Source of the DNA: Nocardioides coralli
GTDB taxonomy: Bacteria > Actinomycetota > Actinomycetes > Propionibacteriales > Nocardioidaceae
DNA length: 64,000 nucleotides
Reading direction: 5' to 3'
Assembly: GCF_019880385.1 (NCBI RefSeq)
Contig: NZ_CP082273.1
Location: 2,914,001 to 2,978,000, forward strand
Below are positions 9,641-19,351 of the stretch, in pieces. Under the pieces are notes generated by a model. It searched no databases and was not told the origin of the DNA. It saw nothing but the letters and a program-made list of their open reading frames with translations. Numbering within the stretch: the stretch's first letter is position 1; each line of letters opens with the position of its first letter. A program made the position numbers and the translations under genes.

Positions 9641-10042
9641 TCACCAGACGTAGGCGAGGACTTCCCCACCCACGCCCTTCTGGTTTGCCTGGCGGTCGGT
9701 CAGCAGGCCCTGGCTGGTCGAGATGATCGCGACACCGAGGCCGCCGAGGACCTTGGGCAGGCCGGTGTGCTTGGCGTAGACGCGCAGGCCGGGCTTGCTG
9801 ATGCGGCGGACACCGGCGATCGAGCGCTCACGGTTGCGGCCGTACTTGAGGGTGATCACCAGCGTCTTGCCGGGGCCCTCGGCCTCCTGCACCTCGAAGG
9901 AGGTGATGTAGCCCTCCTGGCGGAGGATCTCCGCGACGCCGGCCTTCAGCTTGCTGTAGGGCATGGCCACCACGTCGTGGTACGCCTGGTTGGCGTTGCG
10001 CAGACGCGTCAGCATGTCTGCGATCGGGTCAGTCATCGTCAT
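9641..10042 (-). CDS. rpsH: 30S ribosomal protein S8
   Basis: Primary binder of the central domain of 16S rRNA; in E. coli it also represses the spc operon. The 133 aa begin [18 protein letters not shown] and end with the [12 protein letters not shown] signature. Located between rpsZ and rplF. Confidence 0.97.
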   Translation of the reverse strand: MTMTDPIADMLTRLRNANQAYHDVVAMPYSKLKAGVAEILRQEGYITSFEVQEAEGPGKTLVITLKYGRNRERSIAGVRRISKPGLRVYAKHTGLPKVLGGLGVAIISTSQGLLTDRQANQKGVGGEVLAYVW

Positions 10043-10112
10043 GTTCGGTCGTTCTCTCTCTTCTGTGGTTTCCCGCCGCAGCGGGACCTTCAGCGGTTGG
10101 GGATCTTGGTGG

Positions 10113-10298
10113 TCACCAAGAGGACTTGGTCACGCCCGGCAGCTCGCCCCGGTGCGCCATCTCGCGCAGGCAGATGCGGCACAGGCCGAACTTGCGGTAG
10201 ACGGCCTTGGGCCGACCACACCGCTGGCAGCGGGTGTAGCCACGCACCGCGAACTTCGGCTTGCGCGCGGCCTTGACCTTGAGGGAAGTCTTCGCCAT
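10113..10298 (-). CDS. rpsZ: 30S ribosomal protein S14 type Z (zinc form)
   Basis: A 61-aa head protein of the small subunit. Two CxxC pairs (CQRC at 24-27 and CRIC at 40-43) form the zinc ribbon, marking the short zinc-dependent paralogue. The ATG at 10298 ([13 protein letters not shown]) is the family start; an open frame upstream overlaps rplE and is not conserved. Confidence 0.96.
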   Translation of the reverse strand: MAKTSLKVKAARKPKFAVRGYTRCQRCGRPKAVYRKFGLCRICLREMAHRGELPGVTKSSW

Positions 10299-10299
10299 G

Positions 10300-10875
10300 T
10301 CAGTTCTCCTTGAACGGGAAGCCGAGCTGCTTGAGCAGGGCACGGCCCTGCTCGTCGTCGGTGGCGGTGGTCACGATCGTGATGTCCATGCCCCGCGAGC
10401 GGTCGACCTTGTCCTGGTCGATCTCGTGGAACATGACCTGCTCGGTCAGCCCGAAGGTGTAGTTGCCACGGCCGTCGAACTGCTTGGGCGAGAGGCCCCG
10501 GAAGTCACGGATCCGCGGCAGCGCCAGCGAGAGCAGCCGGTCGAGGAACTCCCACATCCGGTCGCCGCGCAGCGTCGCGTGGGCGCCGATCGGCATGCCC
10601 TCGCGCAGCTTGAACTGGGCGATCGACTTGCGGGCCTTGGTCACCATCGGCTTCTGGCCGGTGATGGCGGTGAGGTCACGGACCGCGCCCTCGATCAGCT
10701 TCGAGTCGCGGGCCGCCTCACCGACGCCCATGTTGACCACGATCTTGACCAGGCCGGGGACCTGCATCACGTTCTTGATCTCGAACTCGGCGGCCAGCGC
10801 CGGCAGGATCTCCTCGCGGTAGCGGGTCTTCAGCCGGGGAGTGACCTTCTCGGTCTCGACACTCGTGTCGGTCAT
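10300..10875 (-). CDS. rplE: 50S ribosomal protein L5
   Basis: 5S rRNA-binding protein of the central protuberance that touches P-site tRNA and S13. The 191 aa contain [11 protein letters not shown], the [13 protein letters not shown] segment and [13 protein letters not shown]. The N-terminal 15 residues are a short acidic extension. It begins one base after the rplX stop. Confidence 0.97.
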   Translation of the reverse strand: MTDTSVETEKVTPRLKTRYREEILPALAAEFEIKNVMQVPGLVKIVVNMGVGEAARDSKLIEGAVRDLTAITGQKPMVTKARKSIAQFKLREGMPIGAHATLRGDRMWEFLDRLLSLALPRIRDFRGLSPKQFDGRGNYTFGLTEQVMFHEIDQDKVDRSRGMDITIVTTATDDEQGRALLKQLGFPFKEN

Positions 10876-10876
10876 C

Positions 10877-11251
10877 TCAGATCTCCTTCCCGGACTTGCG
10901 GGAGACGCGCACGCTGCGCGCGGCGGTGTAGGTGGAGCCGTCGGGACGGCGCTTGGTGACCTCGTCGCGGCGGAAGCCGACGCGGGTCACGCCGTCGCCC
11001 TCGACCAGCATCACGTTGGACACGTGGATCGGCGCTTCGGCGGTGATGATCCCGCCGGTGGTGCCGCCGCGGCCGCCCTGGTCGACGACCTTGGTGTGCC
11101 GCTTGATGCGGTTGACGCCCTCGACGACGACCCGCTGCTCCTCACGGAGCACGCGGATCACCTTGCCCTGGGCGCCCTTGTCCTTGCCGCCGATGACGAC
11201 GACCTGGTCGCCCTTCTTGATGTTCACGCTCTTCTTCCGGTTCTTCGCCAT
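10877..11251 (-). CDS. rplX: 50S ribosomal protein L24
   Basis: Assembly-initiating 23S rRNA binder near the exit tunnel. The KOW motif [19 protein letters not shown] is at residues 13-31 of 124 aa. The C-terminus carries the RVGFRR segment followed by a basic tail. The ATG at 11251 lies two bases after rplN. Confidence 0.96.
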   Translation of the reverse strand: MAKNRKKSVNIKKGDQVVVIGGKDKGAQGKVIRVLREEQRVVVEGVNRIKRHTKVVDQGGRGGTTGGIITAEAPIHVSNVMLVEGDGVTRVGFRRDEVTKRRPDGSTYTAARSVRVSRKSGKEI

Positions 11252-11253
11252 GG

Positions 11254-11622
11254 TCAGAGCACCTCCGGGGCCAGCGAGATGATCTTCATGAACTTCTTCT
11301 CGCGCAGCTCGCGCCCGACGGGGCCGAAGATGCGGGTACCGCGGGGCTCGCCGTCGGCCTTGAGGATCACCGCGGCGTTCTCGTCGAAGCGGATGTAGGA
11401 ACCGTCGGGACGACGGCGCTCCTTGACGGTCCGCACGACGACAGCCTTGACGACGTCGCCCTTCTTGACGTTGCCACCCGGGATCGCGTCCTTGACGGTG
11501 GCCACGACGACGTCACCGATGCCGGCGTAGCGGCGACCCGATCCGCCGAGCACGCGGATGCACAGGATCTCCTTGGCACCCGTGTTGTCGGCGACCTTGA
11601 GTCGCGACTCCTGCTGAATCAT
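11254..11622 (-). CDS. rplN: 50S ribosomal protein L14
   Basis: A 122-aa inter-subunit bridge protein contacting 16S helix 14 and the site used by silencing factor RsfS. It begins [18 protein letters not shown] and ends with the [29 protein letters not shown] tail. An 84-base gap separates it from rpsQ, marking the S10/spc boundary. Confidence 0.97.
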   Translation of the reverse strand: MIQQESRLKVADNTGAKEILCIRVLGGSGRRYAGIGDVVVATVKDAIPGGNVKKGDVVKAVVVRTVKERRRPDGSYIRFDENAAVILKADGEPRGTRIFGPVGRELREKKFMKIISLAPEVL

Positions 11623-11706
11623 CTTCTGTCTCTCCTTGTCGCCCTGGTTCTCGGCCTGGGACCAAGCCTTGGGGAACTGCTGTGTCTGTTCGGGGCTGGC
11701 GCCTGG

Positions 11707-11976
11707 TTACTTGGCGCGCTCGAGGATCTCGACGACCCGCCAGCGCTTGGTGGCCGACAGCGGGCGGGTCTCCATGATCAGGACCCGGTCGCCCATGCCG
11801 CACTCGTTGCTCTCGTCGTGCGCCTTGAGCTTCGACGTCTTGCGCATGACCTTGCCGTAGAGGGCGTGCTTGACGCGGTCCTCGACAGCGACCACCACGG
11901 TCTTGTCCATCTTGTCGGACACGACCAGGCCCTCGCGGACCTTGCGCGCGTTCCTCGTGACCTGCTGCTCGCTCAT
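11707..11976 (-). CDS. rpsQ: 30S ribosomal protein S17
   Basis: Early-binding OB-fold protein of the 30S body. The 89 aa contain [17 protein letters not shown] and end in the [16 protein letters not shown] signature. It overlaps rpmC by four bases (translational coupling). Last gene of the S10 segment. Confidence 0.97.
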   Translation of the reverse strand: MSEQQVTRNARKVREGLVVSDKMDKTVVVAVEDRVKHALYGKVMRKTSKLKAHDESNECGMGDRVLIMETRPLSATKRWRVVEILERAK

Positions 11977-12218
11977 GCGGAAGCCTCTTCCTTCTCAGCG
12001 TCCGGAGCGGTGCGGATGCCGAGCTCGCGCTCGCGCACCACGGTGTAGATCCGGGCGATGTCCTTCTTGACCGTACGGAGCCGACCGTGGCTCTCCAGCT
12101 GGCCCGTGGCCGCCTGGAAGCGCAGGTTGAACAGCTCCTCCTTGGCCTCGCGCAGCTTGCCCTCGAGGTCCTGGTTGGTCAGCTCGTCGAGCTCGTGCGC
12201 CCGCAACTTGCTGGCCAT
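11973..12218 (-). CDS. rpmC: 50S ribosomal protein L29
   Basis: Small helical protein by the polypeptide exit tunnel. The 81 aa include [24 protein letters not shown] and the [16 protein letters not shown] signature. The acidic C-terminal tail (DAEKEEAS) is slightly longer than in E. coli. Its start overlaps the rplP stop by one base. Confidence 0.97.
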   Translation of the reverse strand: MASKLRAHELDELTNQDLEGKLREAKEELFNLRFQAATGQLESHGRLRTVKKDIARIYTVVRERELGIRTAPDAEKEEASA

Positions 12219-12637
12219 CAGAACTCACCTTCCTCTCGGGACACGAACCGGCACTTCATGGGGAGCTTGTGCATCGCGCGGCGCATCGCCTCGCGGGCGA
12301 CCTCCTCGGACACACCGGACAGCTCGAACATGACGCGGCCGGGCTTGACGTTGGCGACCCACCACTCGGGCGAACCCTTGCCGGAACCCATCCGGGTCTC
12401 GGCCGGCTTCTTGGTGAGCGGGCGGTCGGGGTAGATGTTGATCCACACCTTGCCGCCTCGCTTGATGTGGCGGGTCATGGCGATACGCGCGGACTCGATC
12501 TGGCGGTTGGTCACGTAGTGACCCTCGATCGCCTGGATCCCGAAGTCACCGAACGCGAGCGACGTACCGCCCTTGGCCACACCACGCCGCTTGGGGTGGT
12601 GCTGCTTGCGGTGCTTCACACGACGGGGCATCAGCAT
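12218..12637 (-). CDS. rplP: 50S ribosomal protein L16
   Basis: Organises the A site near the peptidyl transferase centre. The 139-aa reading starts [14 protein letters not shown] at 12637, the conserved family start, six bases after the rpsC stop. The [19 protein letters not shown] segment is diagnostic. The frame stays open upstream to 12997 inside rpsC, but that part is not L16-like. Confidence 0.97.
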   Translation of the reverse strand: MLMPRRVKHRKQHHPKRRGVAKGGTSLAFGDFGIQAIEGHYVTNRQIESARIAMTRHIKRGGKVWINIYPDRPLTKKPAETRMGSGKGSPEWWVANVKPGRVMFELSGVSEEVAREAMRRAMHKLPMKCRFVSREEGEF

Positions 12638-12642
12638 GATGC

Positions 12643-13449
12643 TCAGCCCTCCGTTCCGGACTCGGGCGCAGCCGCCGGGGCGGCCTCGGCCGCGGGGGCC
12701 TCGGCAGCACGGTCGGCACGCGACGGGCGCGAACCACGGCTGGGGCGCTCGCCCCGGCCGCCACGACCACCGCGACCGGGGACACCGGCGCGGGCGGCCT
12801 GCTGGGCCTGCCGCTCGGCACGGCTGCCGGCGACCTCGCCCTTGTAGATCCAGACCTTCACGCCGATCCGGCCGAAGGTCGTGCGGGCCTCGTAGAAGCC
12901 GTAGTCGATGTCGGCACGCAGCGTGTGGAGCGGAACCCGCCCCTCGCGGTAGAACTCGGTGCGCGACATCTCGGCGCCGTTGAGCCGGCCCGAGCACTGG
13001 ATCCGGACACCCTTGGCACCGGAGCGCATCGCGGTCTGCATCGCCTTGCGCATGGCACGACGGAACTGCACGCGTCCGGCCAGCTGCTCGGCGACACCCT
13101 GGGCGACCAGCTGCGCGTCCACCTCGGGGCTCTTGACCTCGAGGATGTTGAGCTGGACCTGCTTGCCGGTCAGCTTCTCGAGCTCGCCACGGATGCGGTC
13201 GGCCTCGGCGCCACGGCGACCGATGACGATGCCCGGGCGGGCGGTGTGGATGTCGACCCGGACCCGGTCACGCGTCCGCTCGATCTCGACCTTGGAGATG
13301 CCGGCCCGCTCCATGCCCTTGGAGAGCAGCTTGCGGATCGCCACGTCCTCGCCGACGTAGGACTTGTACAGCTTGTCGGCGTACCACCGGGACTTGTGGT
13401 CCGTGGAGATGCCGAGACGGAAGCCGTTCGGGTTGATCTTCTGGCCCAT
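12643..13449 (-). CDS. rpsC: 30S ribosomal protein S3 with long C-terminal tail
   Basis: Forms the mRNA entry pore with S4 and S5. The N-terminal KH domain has the motif [10 protein letters not shown] (73-82) and the C-terminal domain ends near residue 208. Residues 209-268 are a low-complexity Arg/Gly-rich then Ala/Glu-rich tail, common in actinobacterial S3 and probably disordered. The ATG at 13449 shares a base with the rplV stop. Confidence 0.97.
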   Translation of the reverse strand: MGQKINPNGFRLGISTDHKSRWYADKLYKSYVGEDVAIRKLLSKGMERAGISKVEIERTRDRVRVDIHTARPGIVIGRRGAEADRIRGELEKLTGKQVQLNILEVKSPEVDAQLVAQGVAEQLAGRVQFRRAMRKAMQTAMRSGAKGVRIQCSGRLNGAEMSRTEFYREGRVPLHTLRADIDYGFYEARTTFGRIGVKVWIYKGEVAGSRAERQAQQAARAGVPGRGGRGGRGERPSRGSRPSRADRAAEAPAAEAAPAAAPESGTEG

Positions 13450-13877
13450 CAGGCACCCTTTCCGTTCTTCGTGGCCGTGACCGCGTCCTCAGGCTGGACG
13501 ACCAGCGTGATGTGGCTGGTCCGCTTGAGGATGCGGGTCGCGCGCCCCTGGGCGCGCGGCCGCCACCGCTTCATGGTCGGGCCCTCGTCGACCCGCGCGA
13601 TGGAGACGACCAGGCCGTTGCGGTCGAGGCCCTCGGTGGTCTCGGCGTTGGCGATGGCGCTCTCCAGCACCTTGTAGACGGTCTCCGATGCTGCCTGCGG
13701 CGCGAACTGCAGCAGGGACAGGGCCTCGTCGACCGGCAGGCCACGGACCATGTCGACGACACGGCGGGCCTTCATCGGGGTGATCCGCACGAAGCGGGCA
13801 CTCGCGAAGGCGCCCGGCTGGTCGCCGAGCAGCGACTCGCGGCGGGCGCTCGTGCGCCGGCGCTCAGTAACGCTCAT
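13449..13877 (-). CDS. rplV: 50S ribosomal protein L22
   Basis: Its beta-hairpin lines the nascent-peptide tunnel and affects macrolide sensitivity. The core runs from [18 protein letters not shown] to the [17 protein letters not shown] hairpin and tail. The 142-aa frame has about 25 extra N-terminal residues ([15 protein letters not shown]...), so a start closer to residue 25 cannot be excluded. Confidence 0.95.
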   Translation of the reverse strand: MSVTERRRTSARRESLLGDQPGAFASARFVRITPMKARRVVDMVRGLPVDEALSLLQFAPQAASETVYKVLESAIANAETTEGLDRNGLVVSIARVDEGPTMKRWRPRAQGRATRILKRTSHITLVVQPEDAVTATKNGKGA

Positions 13878-13910
13878 GAGTCTTTCGTCTCCAGTCCAGT
13901 CGTCGGGCCG

Positions 13911-14192
13911 TCAGCGACGGCGGCCCTTCCGGTCGTCCTTCACGTGCCCGCGGTAGGTGCGGGTCGGGGCGAACTCGCCCAGCTTGTGGCCGACCATCGC
14001 GTCGGTCACGAACACCGGGACGTGCTTGCGGCCGTCGTGCACGGCGATCGTGTGGCCGATCATGGCCGGCACGATCATCGAGCGACGCGACCAGGTCTTG
14101 ATCACGTTTTTGGTGCCCTTGTCGTTCTCGGCGTCCACCTTCTTCATCAGGTGGTCGTCGACGAAGGGGCCCTTCTTCAGGCTGCGAGGCAT
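13911..14192 (-). CDS. rpsS: 30S ribosomal protein S19
   Basis: Head protein that contacts A-site tRNA regions with S13. The 93 aa begin [19 protein letters not shown] and include [37 protein letters not shown] signature regions. Located between rplB and rplV. Confidence 0.97.
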   Translation of the reverse strand: MPRSLKKGPFVDDHLMKKVDAENDKGTKNVIKTWSRRSMIVPAMIGHTIAVHDGRKHVPVFVTDAMVGHKLGEFAPTRTYRGHVKDDRKGRRR

Positions 14193-14206
14193 CCTCTATC
14201 TCCTGC

Positions 14207-15040
14207 TCAGCGCTTCTTGCCGGTCTTGCGGCGGCGGATGATCTGGGCGTCGGAGGGCTTGCGCTTGCGCGTGCGACCCTCCGGCTTGCCCCACGGGGAC
14301 ACCGGGTGGCGACCACCCGAGGTCTTGCCCTCACCACCACCGTGCGGGTGGTCGACCGGGTTCATGACCACACCACGGACGGTGGGGCGCTTGCCCTTCC
14401 ACCGCATCCGGCCGGCCTTGCCCCAGCTGATGTTGGACTGCTCGGCGTTGCCCACCTCACCGACGGTGGCGCGGCAGCGCACGTCGACGAAGCGCATCTC
14501 GCCGGAGGGCATCCGCAGCGTGGCGCGGGAGCCCTCCTTGGCGACCAGCTGCGCGCTGATGCCGGCGGACCGGGCGATCTTGGCGCCGCCGCCGGGACGG
14601 AGCTCGATGCAGTGGATCGTGGTACCGACCGGGATGTTGCGCAGCGGCAGGTTGTTGCCCGGCTTGATGTCGGCGTTCGGGCCGGCCTCGACCGCAGCAC
14701 CCTGCGCCAGGTCCTTCGGCGCGATGATGTAGCGCTTCTCGCCGTCGGCGTAGTGCAGCAGCGCGATGCGGGCGGTGCGGTTGGGGTCGTACTCGATGTG
14801 GGCGACCTTCGCCGGGACGCCGTCCTTGTCGTAGCGGCGGAAGTCCACGATCCGGTAGGCGCGCTTGTGACCGCCGCCCTGGTGCCGGGTGGTGATCCGA
14901 CCCTGGTTGTTGCGGCCGCCCTTCTTGGGCAGCGGACGGGTCAGCGACTTCTCCGGCGTGGTCCGGGTGATCTCGACGAAGTCGGCCACGGAGGAGCCGC
15001 GACGGCCCGGCGTGGTCGGCTTGTACTTGCGGATAGCCAT
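14207..15040 (-). CDS. rplB: 50S ribosomal protein L2
   Basis: Largest and most conserved large-subunit protein, needed for subunit joining and peptidyl transferase activity. The 277 aa start [33 protein letters not shown] and the catalytic-region signature [17 protein letters not shown] are both present, including the functionally important His of that segment. Confidence 0.98.
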   Translation of the reverse strand: MAIRKYKPTTPGRRGSSVADFVEITRTTPEKSLTRPLPKKGGRNNQGRITTRHQGGGHKRAYRIVDFRRYDKDGVPAKVAHIEYDPNRTARIALLHYADGEKRYIIAPKDLAQGAAVEAGPNADIKPGNNLPLRNIPVGTTIHCIELRPGGGAKIARSAGISAQLVAKEGSRATLRMPSGEMRFVDVRCRATVGEVGNAEQSNISWGKAGRMRWKGKRPTVRGVVMNPVDHPHGGGEGKTSGGRHPVSPWGKPEGRTRKRKPSDAQIIRRRKTGKKR

Positions 15041-15063
15041 GTCTGTCTTCCTTCGGGTGGCGC

Positions 15064-15360
15064 TCAGGCGCCGAAGATGTCGATGCGGTGGCCCTCAGCG
15101 AGGCTGACGATGGCGCGCTTGGTGTTGGCGCGCCGGCCCACGCCGTAGCGGGTACGGCGCGACTTGCCCTGGCGGTTGATCGTGTTCACCGACGTCACCT
15201 TGACGTCGAACACCTTCTCGACCGCGATCTTGATCTCGGTCTTGTTGGCGTCCGGACGCACGAGGAACGTGTACTTGTTGGCGTCGAGCAGGCCGTAGCT
15301 CTTCTCGGACACGACCGGCGCGATCAGGACGTCGCGGTGGTCCTTGTGCAGGGTGCTCAC
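15064..15360 (-). CDS. rplW: 50S ribosomal protein L23
   Basis: Sits at the tunnel exit and docks trigger factor and SRP. The 98 aa contain [16 protein letters not shown] and [22 protein letters not shown]. It overlaps the 3' end of rplD by four bases. Confidence 0.97.
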   Translation of the reverse strand: MSTLHKDHRDVLIAPVVSEKSYGLLDANKYTFLVRPDANKTEIKIAVEKVFDVKVTSVNTINRQGKSRRTRYGVGRRANTKRAIVSLAEGHRIDIFGA

Positions 15361-16265
15361 TGGTCGCTCTCCTTCTCCTCGGCGCGGGTCATCCCGGCAG
15401 CCTCGGCGTCCTCGGCGGACTTGAACCAGAAGTCGGCGGCCGTGGCGTCGTAGCCGGCGTCCTCCGGCAGGCGGTAGGTGCCCGCAGCCTGGCCCATGAC
15501 CTCGTAGCCCTTCGGCGCACGCGCGCTCTTCAGCGGAGCCTTGGCGCCCTTGGGCAGCACCGGCTCCTCCTCGGTGGCGGCCGTGTCCTTCTCGGCGGAA
15601 GGCGCAGCCTTCTCGGCGGAAGGCGCGGCCTCCTGGGTGGCCGGTGCGGCGGCGGGAGCCGAGCCCTCGGCCTTGCCCACGAAGGCGTCGTAGGCGCCCT
15701 TGGTGAAGACCACGTCGTCGGCGGCCAGCACGTCGTAGGTGTTGAGCTGGTCGACCGCCACGATGTGCACCTCAGGGGCGTTGCGCAGCGAGAGCCAGGT
15801 GAGGGAGTCGGTGCGCTCGAGCACGACGAGGTACTTGGCGCGCTCGCTCAGCCCGACCAGCGCGGAGAGGGCCGACTTCGTCGACGGCTTCTCGCCGCTG
15901 ACGAGGGCCTCGACCACGTGGATGCGACCGTTGCGGGCCCGGTCGGAGAGGGCACCGCGCAGGGCGGCCGCCTTCATCTTCTTCGGGGTGCGCTGGTCGT
16001 AGCTGCGCGGCTGCGGGCCGTGGACGGCGCCACCCCCGGCGAACTGCGGCGCCCGGGTCGAGCCCTGGCGGGCGCGGCCGGTGCCCTTCTGCTTGTAGGG
16101 CTTGCGGCCACCGCCGCGGACCTCGCCACGCGTCTTGGTCGCGTGGGTGCCCTGGCGGGCAGCAGCCTGCTGGGCCACCACGACCTGGTGGATCAGCGGC
16201 ACGTTGACCTCGGCGTCGAAGATGGCGGCGGGGAGGTCGACCTTCAGGGTCTTCACGTCAGCCAT
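15357..16265 (-). CDS. rplD: 50S ribosomal protein L4 with extra C-terminal domain
   Basis: L4 shapes the tunnel constriction and in E. coli autoregulates the S10 operon. The normal core occupies residues 1-198 ([23 protein letters not shown] loop, helical C-terminal part). The protein is 302 aa, however: residues 199-236 form an Ala/Pro/Glu linker with a duplicated AAPSAEK heptad, and residues 237-300 look like a small folded module ([28 protein letters not shown]). That pattern resembles short domains seen in other actinobacterial proteins. The tail is in frame with no stop or frameshift. Confidence 0.95.
   Translation of the reverse strand: MADVKTLKVDLPAAIFDAEVNVPLIHQVVVAQQAAARQGTHATKTRGEVRGGGRKPYKQKGTGRARQGSTRAPQFAGGGAVHGPQPRSYDQRTPKKMKAAALRGALSDRARNGRIHVVEALVSGEKPSTKSALSALVGLSERAKYLVVLERTDSLTWLSLRNAPEVHIVAVDQLNTYDVLAADDVVFTKGAYDAFVGKAEGSAPAAAPATQEAAPSAEKAAPSAEKDTAATEEEPVLPKGAKAPLKSARAPKGYEVMGQAAGTYRLPEDAGYDATAADFWFKSAEDAEAAGMTRAEEKESDQ
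15589..15630 (-). repeat. 21-bp tandem duplication in rplD linker
   Basis: Two adjacent 21-base units (15589-15609 and 15610-15630) differ at one base and encode the [14 protein letters not shown] linker of L4. Such in-frame units could change the linker length by slippage. Confidence 0.85.
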
Positions 16266-16267
16266 GC

Positions 16268-16942
16268 TCAGGCCCCTCCGTTCTCGGCGGACTTCTTGGC
16301 GGCGGACCGCAGCACGACGAGACCGCCCTTGGGGCCGGGGATCGCGCCCTTGACGAGGATCAAGCCCTTGTCGGCGTCGACCGCGTGCACGGTGAGGTTC
16401 TGCAGGGTCACGGTGTCGCGACCCATGCGGCCGGCCATCCGGACACCCTTGAAGACGCGACCCGGGGTCGCGCAGGCACCGATGGAGCCCGGCTTGCGGT
16501 GGTTGCGGTGGGCACCGTGGGAGGCACCGACGCCGGAGAAGCCGTGACGCTTCATGGTTCCGGCGAAGCCCTTGCCCTTCGAGGTACCGGTCACGTCGAT
16601 CTCGTCGCCCGCGGCGAAGGTGTCGACGCCCAGCTCCTGGCCGACGGAGTAGGCCGCGGCGTCACTGGTGCGGATCTCGACGAGGTGGCGGCGCGGGGTG
16701 GTGCCGGCCTTGCCGAACTGCCCGGCCAGCGGCTTGGTGACCTTGCGGCCCGCGATCTCGCCGAAGCCGACCTGCACGGCGTTGTAGCCGTCGAGCTCGG
16801 GCGTGCGGACCTGCGTCACGACGTTGGTGCGGGCGTCGATCACGGTGACGGGGACGATGCGGTTGTCCTCGTCCCACAGCTGGGTCATGCCGAGCTTGGT
16901 GCCCAGCAGGCCCTTCACGTTGCGTTCCAGAGTGTGAGTCAT
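16268..16942 (-). CDS. rplC: 50S ribosomal protein L3
   Basis: Early assembly protein reaching the peptidyl transferase centre. The 224 aa have [19 protein letters not shown], then the [20 protein letters not shown] loop and GRMAGRMG-type signature with the target glutamine region of PrmB replaced by the local sequence. A start at VKGLLG would trim a short N-terminal extension, but the ATG at 16942 is kept. Confidence 0.96.
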   Translation of the reverse strand: MTHTLERNVKGLLGTKLGMTQLWDEDNRIVPVTVIDARTNVVTQVRTPELDGYNAVQVGFGEIAGRKVTKPLAGQFGKAGTTPRRHLVEIRTSDAAAYSVGQELGVDTFAAGDEIDVTGTSKGKGFAGTMKRHGFSGVGASHGAHRNHRKPGSIGACATPGRVFKGVRMAGRMGRDTVTLQNLTVHAVDADKGLILVKGAIPGPKGGLVVLRSAAKKSAENGGA

Positions 16943-16952
16943 CGTGCTGACC

Positions 16953-17261
16953 TCAGAGCTTGATCTCGATGTCGACGCCGGCGGGGAGGTCGAGCCGCAT
17001 CAGCGAGTCGACGGTCTTCGGCGTGGGGTCGATGATGTCGATGAGCCGCTTGTGCGTGCGCATCTCGAAGTGCTCGCGGGAGTCCTTGTACTTGTGGGGC
17101 GAGCGGATGACGCAGTAGACGTTCTTCTCGGTCGGCAGCGGCACGGGGCCGGCGACCTTGGCACCCGTGCGGGTGACGGTGTCCACGATCTTGCGCGCCG
17201 AGGTGTCGATCACCTCGTGGTCATAGGCCTTGAGCCTGATGCGGATCTTCTGTCCCGCCAT
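16953..17261 (-). CDS. rpsJ: 30S ribosomal protein S10 (NusE)
   Basis: Head protein of the 30S subunit that also acts as NusE, binding NusB in transcription antitermination. The 102 aa begin [46 protein letters not shown] loop and RLIDIIDPT follow. I chose the ATG at 17261; an upstream in-frame extension is not conserved. First gene of the cluster. Confidence 0.97.
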   Translation of the reverse strand: MAGQKIRIRLKAYDHEVIDTSARKIVDTVTRTGAKVAGPVPLPTEKNVYCVIRSPHKYKDSREHFEMRTHKRLIDIIDPTPKTVDSLMRLDLPAGVDIEIKL

Positions 17262-17563
17262 AGGTCTCTCTCGTCCTTCGTAGTCAGTGCCGCGTCTGTC
17301 CCGGGACGACCTCTCGGTTGATGCCGTCCCGCCCTGCTGCCGACCACCTCGGCTCCGACCCCCGCGGTCGGGCGTGTCGCGCTCTCCACGCGGCACGGAC
17401 CGCCGGGGTCCTGCTCGTTGTTGGTGGCCGCCCGGCGGTTCTGCCGGGCCGATCGGGTCTCACGGTTCGGTGTGGACGCAAGCCGACCACCGAAGAAAGC
17501 GTGAGACGCGATTCAGTAGTCAAGATGTTCCGCACCCCGGCAACCCGCCGAAGCAACCGGACT

Positions 17564-17592
17564 ATCTTGGCAGACGCCCCACGTCCACGCAA
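17564..17592 (-). promoter_or_regulatory. probable S10 operon promoter
   Basis: On the minus strand TTGCGT (17592-17587) and CAAGAT (17569-17564) are separated by 17 bases. This is a plausible sigma-A type pair about 300 bases before rpsJ. The -10 departs from TANNNT at its first base. Confidence 0.45.
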
Positions 17593-17645
17593 AATCGCCC
17601 GCACGCCCCCGGTCGCAGCCCTCCCGACCATGCCGCACACCGGCG

Positions 17646-17651
17646 TATCGT
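17646..17651 (+). promoter_or_regulatory. leaderless-type -10 for gene at 17658
   Basis: TATCGT ends six bases before the ATG at 17658. Transcription would start at or next to the start codon. Confidence 0.5.
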
Positions 17652-17657
17652 GGGGTC

Positions 17658-18008
17658 ATGACCGGGCTGGAGGCCATGGTCTCGCTCGCCCTCCTCGTGG
17701 TGCTGACCGCCACCGCGACGCTCCACGACGTCCGGCGTCGCCGCCGGGCCCCCGTCCCGGCCGGCCGGCCGATCGAGGCCATCGCCGCCGACGTACGCCG
17801 GATCTCCGCGCGCTTCCACGTGGAGGGGACGCGCTTCGCCAAGTACGAGGGCTACCGCCGCTCCTACGACCAGGTGCTCGCCGAGGCGGCCGACACCCTC
17901 GAGATCGACCACCTGATGCGGGTCCTGCCCCCGGGACTGTCCCTGGACCGAGAGCGGGAGCGGCTGGAGGACCACATGATCGAGGCAGGGCTCCTGCCCC
18001 GGCTATGA
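17658..18008 (+). CDS. conserved small membrane-anchored protein, function unknown
   Basis: Not recognised. The 116 aa start with one hydrophobic segment (residues 5-22, LEAMVSLALLVVLTATATL), then a basic stop-transfer RRRRR patch. A cytoplasmic helical domain follows, with regions IEAIAADVRRISARFHV and KYEGYRRSYDQVLAEAADTLEI. It faces away from the S10 operon, and its 3' end overlaps the convergent trmB by six bases. Confidence 0.75.
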   Translation: MTGLEAMVSLALLVVLTATATLHDVRRRRRAPVPAGRPIEAIAADVRRISARFHVEGTRFAKYEGYRRSYDQVLAEAADTLEIDHLMRVLPPGLSLDRERERLEDHMIEAGLLPRL

Positions 18009-18731
18009 GCGCCGGCGGTAGGCGAGGTCGGTGATGACGCGCCCCACGGCGAGCCCCTTGCGCTCGAACTTGGTGACCGGTCGCTCGTCCCAGCGCTCGA
18101 CCACGCCACCCTCGAGCAGCAGCTCGCCGTCGAGCACCTCGCGCATCTGCTCGGCGTAGTCGGCCCAGTCGGTCGCCAGTCGCCAGGTGCCCCCGGGCCG
18201 GAGCCGGGTCGCGGCCAGGTGCGCGAACTCCGGCTGCACCAGACGTCGCTTGTGGTGCTTCTTCTTCGGCCAGGGATCGGGGAAGAAGGTCCACAGCTCC
18301 TCCAGCCGGCCCTCGCCCACCAGGTGGCGCAGGGACCAGGCCGCGTCGACCGAGCAGAACCGGACGTTGGTGGCCCCGGCCGCCGCCACCTCCGCGAGTC
18401 CGCTGGCCACACCCGGGCGCCACACCTCGAGAGCCAGCACGTCGCACTCCGGGCGGGCCGCGGCCAGGACGCCGGTGGCCTCGCCGACCCCCGGACCGAT
18501 CTCGACGATCAGCGGCGCCGAACGGCCGAACCACGTGGCCAGCTCGAAGCCCGGCTCGTCGACCGCCTCCTCCGGGATCACCCACGCCTCGGCGTACCGC
18601 TCCCACGCCTCGGCCTGGGACGGTGTGAACCGGCTCCCGCGCCGCGAGTAGCTGAGCACCTCCCTCATCCGCCGCCCGTCCTCGGTGAATCGGTGGTGGG
18701 GGCGCGCGGGGTGGGCGTGCTCGGGTGCCAT
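18003..18731 (-). CDS. trmB: tRNA (guanine-46-N7)-methyltransferase
   Basis: Methylates G46 in the variable loop of tRNAs using S-adenosylmethionine. The 242 aa carry the Rossmann SAM motif LIVEIGPGVGEATG, the acidic LALEVWRPG strand, and the family signature TFFPDPWPKKKHHKRRLVQ. The N-terminal 30 residues contain RRMREVLSYSRRGSRFTPSQ, typical of the family. It converges with the gene to its left. Confidence 0.95.
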   Translation of the reverse strand: MAPEHAHPARPHHRFTEDGRRMREVLSYSRRGSRFTPSQAEAWERYAEAWVIPEEAVDEPGFELATWFGRSAPLIVEIGPGVGEATGVLAAARPECDVLALEVWRPGVASGLAEVAAAGATNVRFCSVDAAWSLRHLVGEGRLEELWTFFPDPWPKKKHHKRRLVQPEFAHLAATRLRPGGTWRLATDWADYAEQMREVLDGELLLEGGVVERWDERPVTKFERKGLAVGRVITDLAYRRRS

Positions 18732-18844
18732 GGACTCATCCTCCCAGCCACATGCCGGGACCAGTACACGGCCGACGAGGGCCCTTCGGCCCTGATCCGG
18801 GCGGTCAGGTGCTCCTAGCGTCGGTGCGGAGTGGAGGAGGACGC

Positions 18845-19297
18845 ATGGACATCGAGATCACCAGCGAACCGGCTCGGCACCTCGCGGCCCGACGCTTCGA
18901 CCTCGACCTGGACCACGTCGGCGAGCAGATGGGCGAGGCGTTCGGCGCCGTGGCGAGGTTCCTGGACCGGGAGAACATCCTGCCCACCGGGCCCGCGATG
19001 GCGTACTACGAGGTCGGCGAGGAGGGCATGCGGGTCTCGGCTGGCTTCCTCGTCGACCCACCGATCCGCGAGGGCGACGGCGTCGTCGACCGCGAGGTTC
19101 CGGAGCGCGAGGTCGTGAGAGGGGTCCACGTCGGGTCCTACGACACGCTGCCCAAGACCTACGACGCGCTGCGGGCAACCGCCGAGGCGCGAGGGAGGAA
19201 GCTGGACGAGACCGCGATGTGGGAGGAGTACCTCACCGGCCCTGACCACCCTCCGGAGGAGATGCGCACACGGGTCTCCTGGCCCCTCGCCGACTGA
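18845..19297 (+). CDS. GyrI-like small-molecule-binding domain protein
   Basis: A stand-alone effector-binding domain of the GyrI/SOUL-like superfamily, the ligand-sensing half of many MerR and AraC regulators, here without a DNA-binding part. The 150 aa show the family layout with SAGFLVDPP, a GVHVGSYDTLPKTYDALR helix and the terminal EEYLTGPDHPPEEMRTRVSWPL acidic strand. GGAGGAGG lies before the ATG at 18845. The ligand is unknown. Confidence 0.85.
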   Translation: MDIEITSEPARHLAARRFDLDLDHVGEQMGEAFGAVARFLDRENILPTGPAMAYYEVGEEGMRVSAGFLVDPPIREGDGVVDREVPEREVVRGVHVGSYDTLPKTYDALRATAEARGRKLDETAMWEEYLTGPDHPPEEMRTRVSWPLAD

Positions 19298-19351
19298 GCG
19301 GAGCGACCTCGTCGGGGCCGGCTGAGCGCAGCGGCCAGGCGGAGGCCACCG

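Larger units (their letters stand above)
17262..17657. other. S10 leader and intergenic region, no gene
   Basis: This 396-base stretch separates rpsJ from the divergent gene at 17658 and is the only gene-free region over 300 bases. It holds the probable rpsJ promoter (17564-17592), a leader of about 300 bases before rpsJ, and at its right edge the -10 of the rightward gene. I saw no conserved small ORF and could not identify a structured leader element. Confidence 0.6.

Noticed and set aside
17262..17657. Small protein gene in the S10 leader
   Set aside because: Open frames here lack a ribosome site or recognisable motifs and are expected at this base composition.
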